DNA from: an uncultured Bacteroidales bacterium
GTDB lineage: Bacteria; Bacteroidota; Bacteroidia; Bacteroidales; UBA932
Length of the DNA: 9,276 nucleotides
Assembly (NCBI GenBank): GCA_900322025.1
Contig: ONYJ01000042.1
Span: forward strand, 1-9,276
Reading direction: 5' to 3'
The notes beneath the pieces are model-generated. The model was given only the letters and a program-made list of their open reading frames with translations, had not been told where the DNA came from and did no database searches. The position numbers and the translations under genes were made by a program. Below are positions 1 through 7,013 of this stretch, piece by piece. How positions within the stretch are numbered: the stretch's first letter is position 1; the number at the start of each line of letters is the position of its first letter.

Positions 1-1242
1 AATATCGTTACCGGCAGCCTCCCGCCCATCAAAAAAGTTCTCCATTTCTTTCCAATAAAGCTCAACCGTTTTTGCAAACTCCTTAGAATCCACTCCAGAA
101 TCGGACAACTTTTTTATTTGTGCGCTAATGAATGATGTTGAAGCATATACGGTAGAGGGCAAGGTTTCAAAATCTATAGATATGGCACTGCTCTTTTCTA
201 TCCCCAAGAACCTATTTTTTGAAATACTCAAATTGTAAATAGGTAAATTCTCTCTAAGTATGGCTTCATTTATCCTGTCTTGCAGTACACGCATCATTGA
301 ATTATCCATAAAATCCAATATAAAAGGCAGGCTGGTCTTTCTGTAGTTGTCTTTCAGAGGTTGCTTGAGCAGATTTATAGAAACTATTGATTTGTCAAAC
401 TCATCGTCTTGCAAAACAAAAGTCTTTACTCCCTCAAATGGCTGTGGAGAATAGAAATTTCTTTTTGTGCTTTTCAATGGTTTTGTTATTGTGGAGAATA
501 CAGATTTAATCTGAGTCTCCATCTTTGCCGGATCTATATCACCCGCCACAATTACACACTGAAGTTCGGGCCTACACCAGTTATAGTAAAAACTACGCAA
601 GCCTCGAGAATTTATGGTGTTTATACTCTTAATATCAGAAGGCTGTATTCCATTGATATAAGGGCTGTCTGGATAAAGCGCTGTTAATAATTTATGTTGC
701 ATTCTGCGGATAGGAGTCCAGCTGTTAAGAATCTTTCCGGCCAAAGTACTTCTCTCCGCATCTATATCTTCTTCATCTACATTGATAGAGCTCATCCAGT
801 TATACAATATCAACAGAGAAGAGTCTATGGTATTGCTTCTACCAACCGGAACATCCTTTACCATATAAGTAACTCTATCTGCCCCCGTTAAAAAAATCAT
901 ATTATCTGCCTCCATACCTAATGTTTTTAGATAGTCTGATATGGCAGAACCTTCAAAATTTCTTGTTCCCTTGGTAGCAAGTTGTTGCAATAGCATAAAA
1001 GAGCCTCTGTCTGTGCCATTCTCTAAAGAAGTACCTACCTTTTGCGCTACACAAAATGTGGCCTTTGATTTTTGGGCCTGATTTTTGATAATAATATAAG
1101 AAAGGCCGTTTGAGAGCGTGCCGCTTTTTACCCTTGGGTCTTCTGGCAGAGCAGATAAATCTTTGGTTGGAGATTGAGAAAAAAGCAGTAACGGACTTAC
1201 GGCTGCAACAATAAAGGCTAATATGCGATATAGTTTTTTCAT
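1..1242 (-). CDS. Secreted M16 (pitrilysin-type) peptidase homologue, catalytically dead, C-terminus off the window
   Basis: The minus-strand frame is open from ATG at 1242 to the left edge, giving 414 residues of a longer protein. An N-terminal signal peptide (MKK, then a hydrophobic run to about residue 21, LLLFSQ) points to export, presumably to the periplasm. The M16 fold is recognisable: the NGLSYIIIKN strand (about 45-54), the segment RGSFMLLQQLATKGTRNFEG (79-98) at the place of the usual RG.AHFLEHM.F.GT, and a second-domain NWCRPELQCVIVAGDID (221-237). The HxxEH zinc motif reads MLLQQ (83-87). The downstream metal-ligand Glu, seven residues after the Glu-Arg pair at 163-164, is Lys170. 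Zinc proteolysis is therefore not expected. In the family, inactive copies usually act as partner or structural subunits of an active M16 protein, and that role is inferred here. The C-terminal half lies outside the window, so whether it has its own active site or conserved Arg/Tyr pair is unknown. It is divergent from the TPR gene. Confidence 0.88.
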   Translation of the reverse strand, partial: MKKLYRILAFIVAAVSPLLLFSQSPTKDLSALPEDPRVKSGTLSNGLSYIIIKNQAQKSKATFCVAQKVGTSLENGTDRGSFMLLQQLATKGTRNFEGSAISDYLKTLGMEADNMIFLTGADRVTYMVKDVPVGRSNTIDSSLLILYNWMSSINVDEEDIDAERSTLAGKILNSWTPIRRMQHKLLTALYPDSPYINGIQPSDIKSINTINSRGLRSFYYNWCRPELQCVIVAGDIDPAKMETQIKSVFSTITKPLKSTKRNFYSPQPFEGVKTFVLQDDEFDKSIVSINLLKQPLKDNYRKTSLPFILDFMDNSMMRVLQDRINEAILRENLPIYNLSISKNRFLGIEKSSAISIDFETLPSTVYASTSFISAQIKKLSDSGVDSKEFAKTVELYWKEMENFFDGREAAGNDI

Positions 1243-1259
1243 AATTGTCGGTATTGTTG

Positions 1260-1267
1260 CAAAATTA
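1260..1267 (-). promoter_or_regulatory. Bacteroidota -7 element for the M16 gene
   Basis: On the minus strand this reads TAATTTTG, an exact match to the Bacteroidota sigma-A -7 consensus TAnnTTTG. It lies 17 bases before the ATG at 1242, so the expected leader is about a dozen bases. I see no good TTTG -33 box at the usual distance (the best is a GCTG-like tetramer), so strength is uncertain. Confidence 0.5.
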
Positions 1268-1291
1268 AGAATTATACGGAAATTTGCAGCG

Positions 1292-1323
1292 TTTGCCTTG
1301 TATGTTCATTTTTTTTATTTTTG
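1292..1323 (+). promoter_or_regulatory. Bacteroidota-type promoter for the TPR-U32 unit
   Basis: A TTTG -33 box at 1292-1295 is followed after 20 bases by TATTTTTG at 1316-1323, matching the Bacteroidota consensus TTTG...TAnnTTTG exactly. Transcription should start near 1328, giving a leader of about 40 bases before ATG 1369. It sits in the 126-base divergent region shared with the M16 gene, so the two promoters lie back to back without overlapping cores. Confidence 0.62.
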
Positions 1324-1368
1324 CATTCGCTCATAGGAAAGAACGTTTAGAACAAAAAATTGATAGAG

Positions 1369-2286
1369 ATGAAAAGATTTGTTAGAATTGTTTTAACCGC
1401 AACAGTGGCTCTGTTTGCGGGAAATGTTTTTGCTCAGGATATGAATCAGGCCGGAGAACTGTATCAGAAGGCTGTAGAAACATATCAGGCTGGCAATGAA
1501 TTAGAAGCAGTTAAGAACTTCAAAGAGGCTCTTAAAATTGCAGAAGGAGCTGGAGAAGAGGGTGCTGAAATGGTTGCCAACTGCAAGGATATGATACCTC
1601 AAATACTTCTTGCTGCTGCAGGAAAATTTGTTGGCGCAAAAGATTATGCCAAGGCAGAAGAAATTTTTAAGGAAGTTGTTACTCTTGGCAGACAATTCGG
1701 TAATGAAGATATTGCCAAAAAAGCAGAGCTTACCCTTACTCAAATTCCTATGCAAGCAGGAGCAGATGCTCTCAACAATGGTAATACAGCAGAAGCTATT
1801 AGCTTGTTTGGCAAGGCTGTAGAACTTAACCCTGAGAATGCTACAGCCTACCTCTACTTAGGCATGGCTCATAACAGTGCAGACAATACAGATGAAGCCG
1901 AGAAGGCTCTCCTAAAGGCAAAAGAACTTGGAAATGATAAGGCTGAACAAGCTCTTATAGGTATGTTTATAAACAACGCAAATGATAACTACAAGGCAAA
2001 GAACTTTAAAGATGCTATAACCTTTGCAGAAAAAGCTCTTGCTTTTGGAGCCAATCCTTCTGCAAGCCAAATAGCCGGAGTTTCTGCTTACAACTTGAAA
2101 AACTGGTCTAAAGCTGCTACACACTTGAAGAATGCTCCTTCAAACAGCCAGTTCACTTATATGATAGGCACTTGCTACGAAAATTTGGGTAACAAGGCTC
2201 AAGCTTGTGCTTTCTTGAAGAAAATAGTTAACGACGCCAAATTTGGAGCAAATGCAAAAGCCAAAGTTGCAAAACTTGGTTGCTAA
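1369..2286 (+). CDS. Secreted tetratricopeptide-repeat protein
   Basis: This 305-residue protein opens with a clear signal peptide (MKRFVRIVLTATVALFAGN, then VFA before QD at 23-24), so it should act in the periplasm. The rest is helical TPR-like repeats, each with the usual small and aromatic pattern: roughly 27-60 (LYQKAVETYQAGNELEAVKN), 82-115, 128-157 (GNTAEAISLFGKAVELNP), 159-190, 203-228 (NYKAKNFKDAITFAEKAL), 236-258 and 262-292. Such repeats bind other proteins; no catalytic domain is visible. The start was set at ATG 1369 because the in-frame TTG at 1360 would put acidic residues before the signal peptide. It ends in LGC, with three other cysteines at 72, 269 and 280. The U32 gene begins 5 bases after its stop, so the two are probably co-transcribed from the promoter at 1292-1323. 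Partner and pathway are unknown. Confidence 0.9.
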   Translation: MKRFVRIVLTATVALFAGNVFAQDMNQAGELYQKAVETYQAGNELEAVKNFKEALKIAEGAGEEGAEMVANCKDMIPQILLAAAGKFVGAKDYAKAEEIFKEVVTLGRQFGNEDIAKKAELTLTQIPMQAGADALNNGNTAEAISLFGKAVELNPENATAYLYLGMAHNSADNTDEAEKALLKAKELGNDKAEQALIGMFINNANDNYKAKNFKDAITFAEKALAFGANPSASQIAGVSAYNLKNWSKAATHLKNAPSNSQFTYMIGTCYENLGNKAQACAFLKKIVNDAKFGANAKAKVAKLGC

Positions 2287-2291
2287 TATAT

Positions 2292-4148
2292 ATGCCTGAG
2301 ATAGAACTTCTTTCTCCTGCAAAAAACTTAGAAATCGGTATCGCGGCCATAAACTGCGGTGCCGATTCTGTTTATATTGCTGCCCAAAAGTATGGCGCAA
2401 GACAACAAGCCGGAAACTCATTCGAAGACATTGCCACTCTGTGCTCTTATGCTCATAAATATGGCGCCAAGGTTTTTCTGACCTTAAACACCATTCTATA
2501 TGAGAACGAGTTATCAGAGGCCCAAAACTACATGTGGGAAGCCTATAACTGTGGAGTGGATGCCATTATTGCGCAAGATTTTTCTCTGCTCGAAATGAAC
2601 CGCCCACCAATTCCTTTATTCGCTTCTACTCAAACCGATATCCGCACCCCCGAAAAAGCTCAGTTGTTGGAAAAATTGGGGTTTGAAAGATTGATTCTTG
2701 CCCGCGAACTTTCTTTAGAACAGATTTGTGAAATTCGTAAGGCTGTTTCTGTTCCTCTGGAGTTTTTTGTACATGGGGCTTTATGTGTCTGTTATAGTGG
2801 GCAATGCTATCTTTCGTGCTATTTGACTGGCAGAAGTGCCAATCGTGGAGAATGCGCTCAGGCATGCCGTTCCGAATACGATCTTATAGATGAAAACGGA
2901 ACTCTTATAGCTCAAAAAGCTCACCTACTCTCTCTTAAAGACTTAAATCTATCAAACAGAATTTCAGACCTGATAGATGCCGGCATTTCGTCTTTTAAGA
3001 TAGAAGGGCGGTTGAAAAACATCTCATACGTTAAAAACATTGTAAGAAAATATGATATTGCCATACAGGAAGTTCTTGGTCAAAAAAATTTTGATGGCAA
3101 AAACATTAAAAGAAGCGCTTATGGCAAAAGCCGGTGTAGTTTTATACCTAATGCAGATAAAACTTTTAACAGAGGCTATACAGAATTTTTCCTGAGTGGG
3201 AAAAGGAGCTATTTCAAAAGCCACGAAGCAGCAAAGGGCATAGGAGAGTATATTGGTACAGTTACCGATATTAAAGGCGGTGGAAATTCGTTTGTACGCT
3301 TTACATACAAAGCAGATTCGGCCTCTCCTAAAAAAGAGATACACAATTCAGACGGACTCTGTTTTGCCGGGCATGGAAGGATAACAAGCGGCAATAGAGC
3401 AAACAGTTGTAGTGCAAATTCCGTAGAGCTTTTTATAAAACAGGCCGAGTTTAAAAAGGGCGACAAAATCTATAGAAATTTCGATGCCGAATTTGAAAAA
3501 CAGATAGCTACGGTTCCACAAAGACTCATAGATGTTTTATTAGAAGTTGTACTTTTTCCGAATAGCATAAACATTACGGCCTTTGCAGAAGATTTCAGAA
3601 TAACAAAATCTTTTGAGATTAAGGCAGAGACGGCCCGTAACCCTCAATCTGCAAAAGATTTGATAAAAAGGCAGTTAGGTAAAACATCGCTACATTTTTC
3701 ATTTGCTGTAAACAATATACAAGCAGATGAGTTTTATTTTTATAAAACAGCATCTTTGAATGCAATAAGAAATGAATTGGCTATTTATCTGCAATCTTCT
3801 TTGGAAGAACGCAGAAAGCAAAAGCCAGAAACAAACAAAAGCCTCGATGAGGCGAAAATATCCGAACAAGAGAGTTATGCCCAAGTGTGCAGCAACTCCT
3901 ACCTTAGCAACTGCGCCAATAGCTTGTCGGCAGCTGTCTATAAAAAAATAGGCATACCAAATATAGAGCCTGCATATGAACAGCAACCGCCACAGAAAGC
4001 TGTTCTTATGAGGTGCAAGTATTGCATAAGATACCAACTTGGCTTATGCCCAAACGATGGCAAAAAGTTATTTCTGGTAAACGGAAACATAAAATTACCT
4101 ATAGATTTCAATTGCAGTAAATGCGAAATGAGTATTCTTGCACAATAA
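2292..4148 (+). CDS. U32-family protein (RlhA/TrhP type), probable RNA hydroxylation enzyme
   Basis: This 618-residue protein carries the U32 signature at 157-175 (EFFVHGALCVCYSGQCYLS) and a TIM-barrel-like N-terminal half starting ELLSPAKN at 4-12. Other family landmarks are SLKDL (214-218), FKIEGR (235-240) and NRGYTEFFLSGK (293-304). The family was first annotated as collagenase, but E. coli members RlhA and TrhP install 5-hydroxycytidine in 23S rRNA and 5-hydroxyuridine in tRNA. Cysteines at 165, 167, 172, 176, 188 and 192 include the likely iron-sulfur ligands. The protein is longer than TrhP (about 450) and nearer RlhA (about 650), with a variable middle and a polar linker at about 505-545. 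A second cysteine module follows at the C-terminus: C575, C578, C586, C608, C611 (CKYC, then CSKCEM). RNA hydroxylation is inferred; rRNA versus tRNA substrate cannot be decided here. ATG 2292 is preferred over the in-frame TTG at 2280, which overlaps the TPR gene. Confidence 0.88.
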   Translation: MPEIELLSPAKNLEIGIAAINCGADSVYIAAQKYGARQQAGNSFEDIATLCSYAHKYGAKVFLTLNTILYENELSEAQNYMWEAYNCGVDAIIAQDFSLLEMNRPPIPLFASTQTDIRTPEKAQLLEKLGFERLILARELSLEQICEIRKAVSVPLEFFVHGALCVCYSGQCYLSCYLTGRSANRGECAQACRSEYDLIDENGTLIAQKAHLLSLKDLNLSNRISDLIDAGISSFKIEGRLKNISYVKNIVRKYDIAIQEVLGQKNFDGKNIKRSAYGKSRCSFIPNADKTFNRGYTEFFLSGKRSYFKSHEAAKGIGEYIGTVTDIKGGGNSFVRFTYKADSASPKKEIHNSDGLCFAGHGRITSGNRANSCSANSVELFIKQAEFKKGDKIYRNFDAEFEKQIATVPQRLIDVLLEVVLFPNSINITAFAEDFRITKSFEIKAETARNPQSAKDLIKRQLGKTSLHFSFAVNNIQADEFYFYKTASLNAIRNELAIYLQSSLEERRKQKPETNKSLDEAKISEQESYAQVCSNSYLSNCANSLSAAVYKKIGIPNIEPAYEQQPPQKAVLMRCKYCIRYQLGLCPNDGKKLFLVNGNIKLPIDFNCSKCEMSILAQ

Positions 4149-4150
4149 AA

Positions 4151-4182
4151 TTTCAAATAAATCAAAACGATTTGTAATTTTG
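4151..4182 (+). promoter_or_regulatory. Candidate promoter for the holB cluster, almost abutting the start codon
   Basis: TAATTTTG at 4175-4182 matches the Bacteroidota -7 consensus TAnnTTTG exactly, and TTTC at 4151-4154, 20 bases upstream, is a three-of-four match to the -33 TTTG. The spacer length equals that of the promoter at 1292-1323. Only 7 bases separate the element from ATG 4190, so a transcript started here would have essentially no leader. holB could also be reached by read-through from the U32 gene, which ends at 4148; I see no terminator hairpin between them. Confidence 0.5.
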
Positions 4183-4189
4183 CGGGAGT

Positions 4190-5386
4190 ATGATTTTTTC
4201 TGAGATTCCCGGACATAAAGAGTTAGTAAACATGATGAGGAATATGGTTCAACAAGACCGTATGCCTCACGCCATACTTTTCTCAGAACAAAGTGGATAC
4301 GGAGCTTTACCCATAGCTTTGGCAACCATTCAGTTTCTTTTCTGCAAAACCAGAAAAGCCTTGGCCAGCGGCGATGATACATGGGTTGTTAAAGGTTTGT
4401 TTGGAGACGAGCCACAGAGTCTGCCCACAGACGATAGCTGCCAGGTCTGCTCTTCTTGTATAAAAATACGCAACCTTACTCATCCCGATTTCTATTTTAT
4501 TTTTCCAATAAACACAACCCAGATTATTGAAAAAGGAAAGAAAGTATCCATAGACGCATATTACGAACTATTTCGCAATCTGGTAAAAGAAAATCCGTAT
4601 TTCAGCGAGAAAGACCTATACAAGGCTATGGAGCTCGACAATAAACTTGGTTTTATTGGAGTAAATGAAGCAAATTGGCTTATAGACAAGTTGAGTTTTA
4701 GCTCTTATGAGGGGGGGGCAAAGGTTGTGCTGGTAATGTTTCCGGAAAGAATGAATCTCGATGCTGCAAACAAACTGCTAAAAAGCATAGAAGAACCTAC
4801 TGCGGATACTTATTTTCTGATGATAACCCACGATCCGGGAAAGATTATCCAAACAATAAAAAGCAGATGCCGCCAAATAGAAGTGCCTCCTATTGATAAA
4901 GATACCTTGGCCGCTATTATTGCAGACAAATATCATATAGACTCCACCGAAGCCCAGCTTTGGGCTGAGTGTTCACAAGGCAGTTTAGGTAGAGCCGTAG
5001 AGTTGATAAACGAGGAAGAAGAAGAAAAAGAAGATATTGAAAGTTTCCTGCAAATACTCCGTTTTGCCATAGATAAAGAACTAACTTCGCTTATTCCTAT
5101 GGCTGCCGATCTTGCAAAAAGAGGAAAAGAGTCTCAGAAGAATTTTTGTGTTAACGCACTAAAAATTCTCAGACAGTTATATATGCTCAACCTTGGGAAA
5201 AAAGACATTGCCTATATAAACCCAAGCTATGTACAATCCTTGGAAGACATTGCCAAACAACTGAATACAGAAGTATTTAAACAATATTACGATATATTAA
5301 ACAATGCCATAGAATGCATACAACGAAATGTGAATGCAAAATTTGTATTCAGCGATTTATGCAATGCTATTTATCAAAATTCCTGA
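4190..5386 (+). CDS. holB: DNA polymerase III subunit delta' (clamp loader)
   Basis: This 398-residue AAA+ protein is the delta prime subunit of the clamp-loader complex, which opens the sliding clamp and loads it on primed DNA. The N-terminus IPGHKELVNMM...RMPHAILF (6-31) is typical. The P-loop position reads EQSGYGAL (33-40), without the GKT of ATP-binding subunits, as expected for non-hydrolysing delta prime. A zinc module is formed by C52, C84, C87 and C90, with a loop between the first two. NKLLKSIEEP (194-203) and SRC (225-227, Arg226 as the trans arginine finger) are the strongest family marks. A family-typical Bacteroidota insert spans about 105-165. An acidic run (EEEEEKED, 275-282) lies between the AAA+ part and the helical C-terminal domain. 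ATG 4190 is supported by alignment from the first residues. The gene contains an eight-G run at 4711-4718. ricT follows after 4 bases; holB-ricT adjacency is also known in Bacillus. Confidence 0.93.
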   Translation: MIFSEIPGHKELVNMMRNMVQQDRMPHAILFSEQSGYGALPIALATIQFLFCKTRKALASGDDTWVVKGLFGDEPQSLPTDDSCQVCSSCIKIRNLTHPDFYFIFPINTTQIIEKGKKVSIDAYYELFRNLVKENPYFSEKDLYKAMELDNKLGFIGVNEANWLIDKLSFSSYEGGAKVVLVMFPERMNLDAANKLLKSIEEPTADTYFLMITHDPGKIIQTIKSRCRQIEVPPIDKDTLAAIIADKYHIDSTEAQLWAECSQGSLGRAVELINEEEEEKEDIESFLQILRFAIDKELTSLIPMAADLAKRGKESQKNFCVNALKILRQLYMLNLGKKDIAYINPSYVQSLEDIAKQLNTEVFKQYYDILNNAIECIQRNVNAKFVFSDLCNAIYQNS

Positions 5387-5390
5387 CTTT

Positions 5391-6530
5391 ATGACAAAAA
5401 AAGATATTGTTTTTGATTGCCACCGCGGATGTCAGACTTCCGTTGAAACAGACGGGCAGTTCTCTTGCTCCTATAATCCAAGATGCTGCAAAAGGGGCGT
5501 ATTTGACTGGCTGCAAGGTATTCCAGACGATGAGATGGAAAATCTGTTTGAGGTCAGATTTAAGAATACCAGAAAAGGCATATATCTAAATACCTCCGGA
5601 CAAATAATAAGGCAAGGAGATCTTGTTGTTACAGAAGCACAAAATGGATGCGATGTAGGATTTATCACCCTGTCCGGGGCGATGATTGCACACCAGCTAA
5701 AAAGAAACAAAATAGAGCATAATTCATACGAATTCAAGAGAATATACAGAAAGGCCAAGCCTCAAGATATATTAAAGTGGCAGGAAGCTATTGCAAGGGA
5801 ACATAAAACAATGATACGCGCCAGAGAAATTGCAGAAAAGCTTGGTCTTGAGATGAAAATTGGAGATGTTGAATTTCAAGGAGATGGAACCAAAGCTATC
5901 TTCTATTACATTGCGGATGGACGTGTAGATTTCCGTCAGTTGATAAAAGACTTTGCAGAAGAGTTCCATATCAGAATAGAGATGAAGCAGATAGGAGCTC
6001 GCCAAGAAGCTGGTTTGATTGGTGGCATCGGAGTTTGTGGACAACCTCTCTGCTGCTCCAGATATATGCATAATTTCCAGTCTATTACAACAGCAGCTGC
6101 TCGATGCCAAGATTTGTCTCTCAATCCTCAGAAGCTGGCCGGCCAATGTGGAAAGCTCAAATGCTGCATCAATTACGAAGCTCCTGTTTACTTAGATGCA
6201 AAGGAAAAAATGCCTCGTCTTACAGAATATCTTCATCTGGAAGACGGAGATGTAAAGGCCATAAAATCAGATGTTCTCAAGGGAATTATCTGGCTATGTT
6301 ATGTAGATAGAGATTCGGACGAAGCCTACCCTATTACTATAGATAAAATTGCGGAAATACAAGAACTTAACCGCTCTGGCAAAAAAGGCGCATCTATATC
6401 AGGAGCTAAAAAAGACAAGGTTATAGATTTCAAGAGTGCTGCAGGAGAAGATAGTATTACCAGATTTGACGATATTAAAAAGAAGAGAAGAGGCGGAAAG
6501 CCACGTCATAAACAACCCAAGAAAAAATGA
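5391..6530 (+). CDS. ricT: RicT (PSP1/YaaT family) iron-sulfur RNA-processing regulator
   Basis: This 379-residue protein is a PSP1-family member. The PSP1 domain covers about 52-165, followed by the RicT core GGIGVCGQPLCCSRY (211-225) and LSLNPQKLAGQCGKLKCCIN (242-261), which is nearly the same as in Bacillus YaaT. Cysteines 216, 221, 222, 239, 253, 258 and 259 cover the iron-sulfur ligand region. In B. subtilis RicT works with RicA and RicF to steer RNase Y in mRNA maturation; Bacteroidota lack an obvious equivalent complex, so the role here is inferred. Two additions stand out: an N-terminal cysteine group (C10, C14, C26, C32, C33) and a basic tail (from about 363, ending PRHKQPKKK) that could touch nucleic acid. 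ATG 5391 is chosen because the in-frame ATG at 5334 would overlap holB by over 50 bases and add nothing family-like. Its stop overlaps the gldH start in ATGA. Confidence 0.92.
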   Translation: MTKKDIVFDCHRGCQTSVETDGQFSCSYNPRCCKRGVFDWLQGIPDDEMENLFEVRFKNTRKGIYLNTSGQIIRQGDLVVTEAQNGCDVGFITLSGAMIAHQLKRNKIEHNSYEFKRIYRKAKPQDILKWQEAIAREHKTMIRAREIAEKLGLEMKIGDVEFQGDGTKAIFYYIADGRVDFRQLIKDFAEEFHIRIEMKQIGARQEAGLIGGIGVCGQPLCCSRYMHNFQSITTAAARCQDLSLNPQKLAGQCGKLKCCINYEAPVYLDAKEKMPRLTEYLHLEDGDVKAIKSDVLKGIIWLCYVDRDSDEAYPITIDKIAEIQELNRSGKKGASISGAKKDKVIDFKSAAGEDSITRFDDIKKKRRGGKPRHKQPKKK

Positions 6531-7003
6531 CAAACAAAGTGCTGGTTTCTCTTTTGATCGGTTTGCTGTTTGTTTGTTCTTGTAGTGAACCGCTTAAAGA
6601 AAGGTCTTTTAGAAATGTAGAGGGGTTGGATGGATGGAAGCTCAACGATACCCTCAAATTATCTATAGATCTACGCCAACCCATACACAGCACCATTTTT
6701 TTTCTGCAAGCCCAAACCACGGAGTCTGCCTTTAGAGAAAACGTGTCGGAATTTATGGTCTTCATTACTTTTGAATCTCCTATTGGAAGAACTTATAGAG
6801 ATACCGCTATCCTTAATCTGCAACAAGGCTCTGTTATTGAAAAGAATGGAGAATATCAGATTCAATGGCCATATCTGGAGAGCACACGGTTCAATACGGA
6901 AGGATTATGGCATATCTATATCCGCAGAGCCACTGAAGATAATCCTATATACAAAACAATTCAGGGAATGGGTATTGCCATTTCTACAGAGATTAATTCA
7001 TAG
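6527..7003 (+). CDS. gldH: GldH-family lipoprotein
   Basis: This is a 158-residue protein with a lipoprotein signal peptide: MTNK, a hydrophobic core, and a lipobox VCSC with Cys19 as the likely lipidated residue. It should be anchored in the cell envelope. The mature part fits GldH weakly but in order: GWKLNDTLKLSIDL (35-48), a middle part ending in RDTAILNL at about 90-97, and a C-terminal QGMGIAIS (147-154) matching the usual GI.D.G..I. The usual His-Asp-Met-Arg stretch before that is replaced by RRATEDNP. GldH is needed for gliding and the type IX secretion-linked machinery in Flavobacterium, but it is widespread in non-gliding Bacteroidales, where its role is unclear. The position after holB-ricT is the strongest support. 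Translation is coupled to ricT through the 4-base ATGA overlap. An eight-T run lies at 6696-6703. Confidence 0.77.
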   Translation: MTNKVLVSLLIGLLFVCSCSEPLKERSFRNVEGLDGWKLNDTLKLSIDLRQPIHSTIFFLQAQTTESAFRENVSEFMVFITFESPIGRTYRDTAILNLQQGSVIEKNGEYQIQWPYLESTRFNTEGLWHIYIRRATEDNPIYKTIQGMGIAISTEINS

Positions 7004-7013
7004 TCGTGATAAT

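Larger units (their letters stand above)
1243..1368. other. Divergent intergenic region
   Basis: These 126 bases separate the start codons of the M16 homologue and the TPR gene. They hold the two promoter elements described separately and an eight-T run at 1309-1316 within the spacer of the rightward promoter. I see no tRNA, riboswitch-like structure or small reading frame here. Confidence 0.6.

Noticed and set aside
409..891. Two plus-strand open frames opposite the M16 gene
   Set aside because: The minus strand reads through as a continuous M16-like protein with signal peptide; the plus frames have no domain or promoter.
2832..2845. Small hairpin TGGCA/TGCCA in the U32 gene
   Set aside because: A five-base stem is expected by chance in a window this long.
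3699..4037. 112-residue minus-strand open frame inside the U32 gene
   Set aside because: Shadow of the U32 C-terminal region; the plus frame carries the conserved motifs.
2292..4148. Collagenase or secreted protease activity for the U32 protein
   Set aside because: There is no signal peptide, and characterised family members hydroxylate RNA; the old peptidase label is not supported by a visible protease site.
5334..5390. Upstream in-frame ATG for ricT
   Set aside because: It would overlap the end of holB by over 50 bases, and the added residues are not family-like; ATG 5391 follows holB by 4 bases.
5772..6146. 124-residue minus-strand open frame inside ricT
   Set aside because: It is the reverse strand of the conserved RicT core, with no recognisable domain or promoter.
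6771..7013. Possible 81-residue N-terminal extension of TrmB
   Set aside because: It lies wholly within gldH in another frame, has no TrmB-like sequence, and the ATG at 7014 gives the normal family length.
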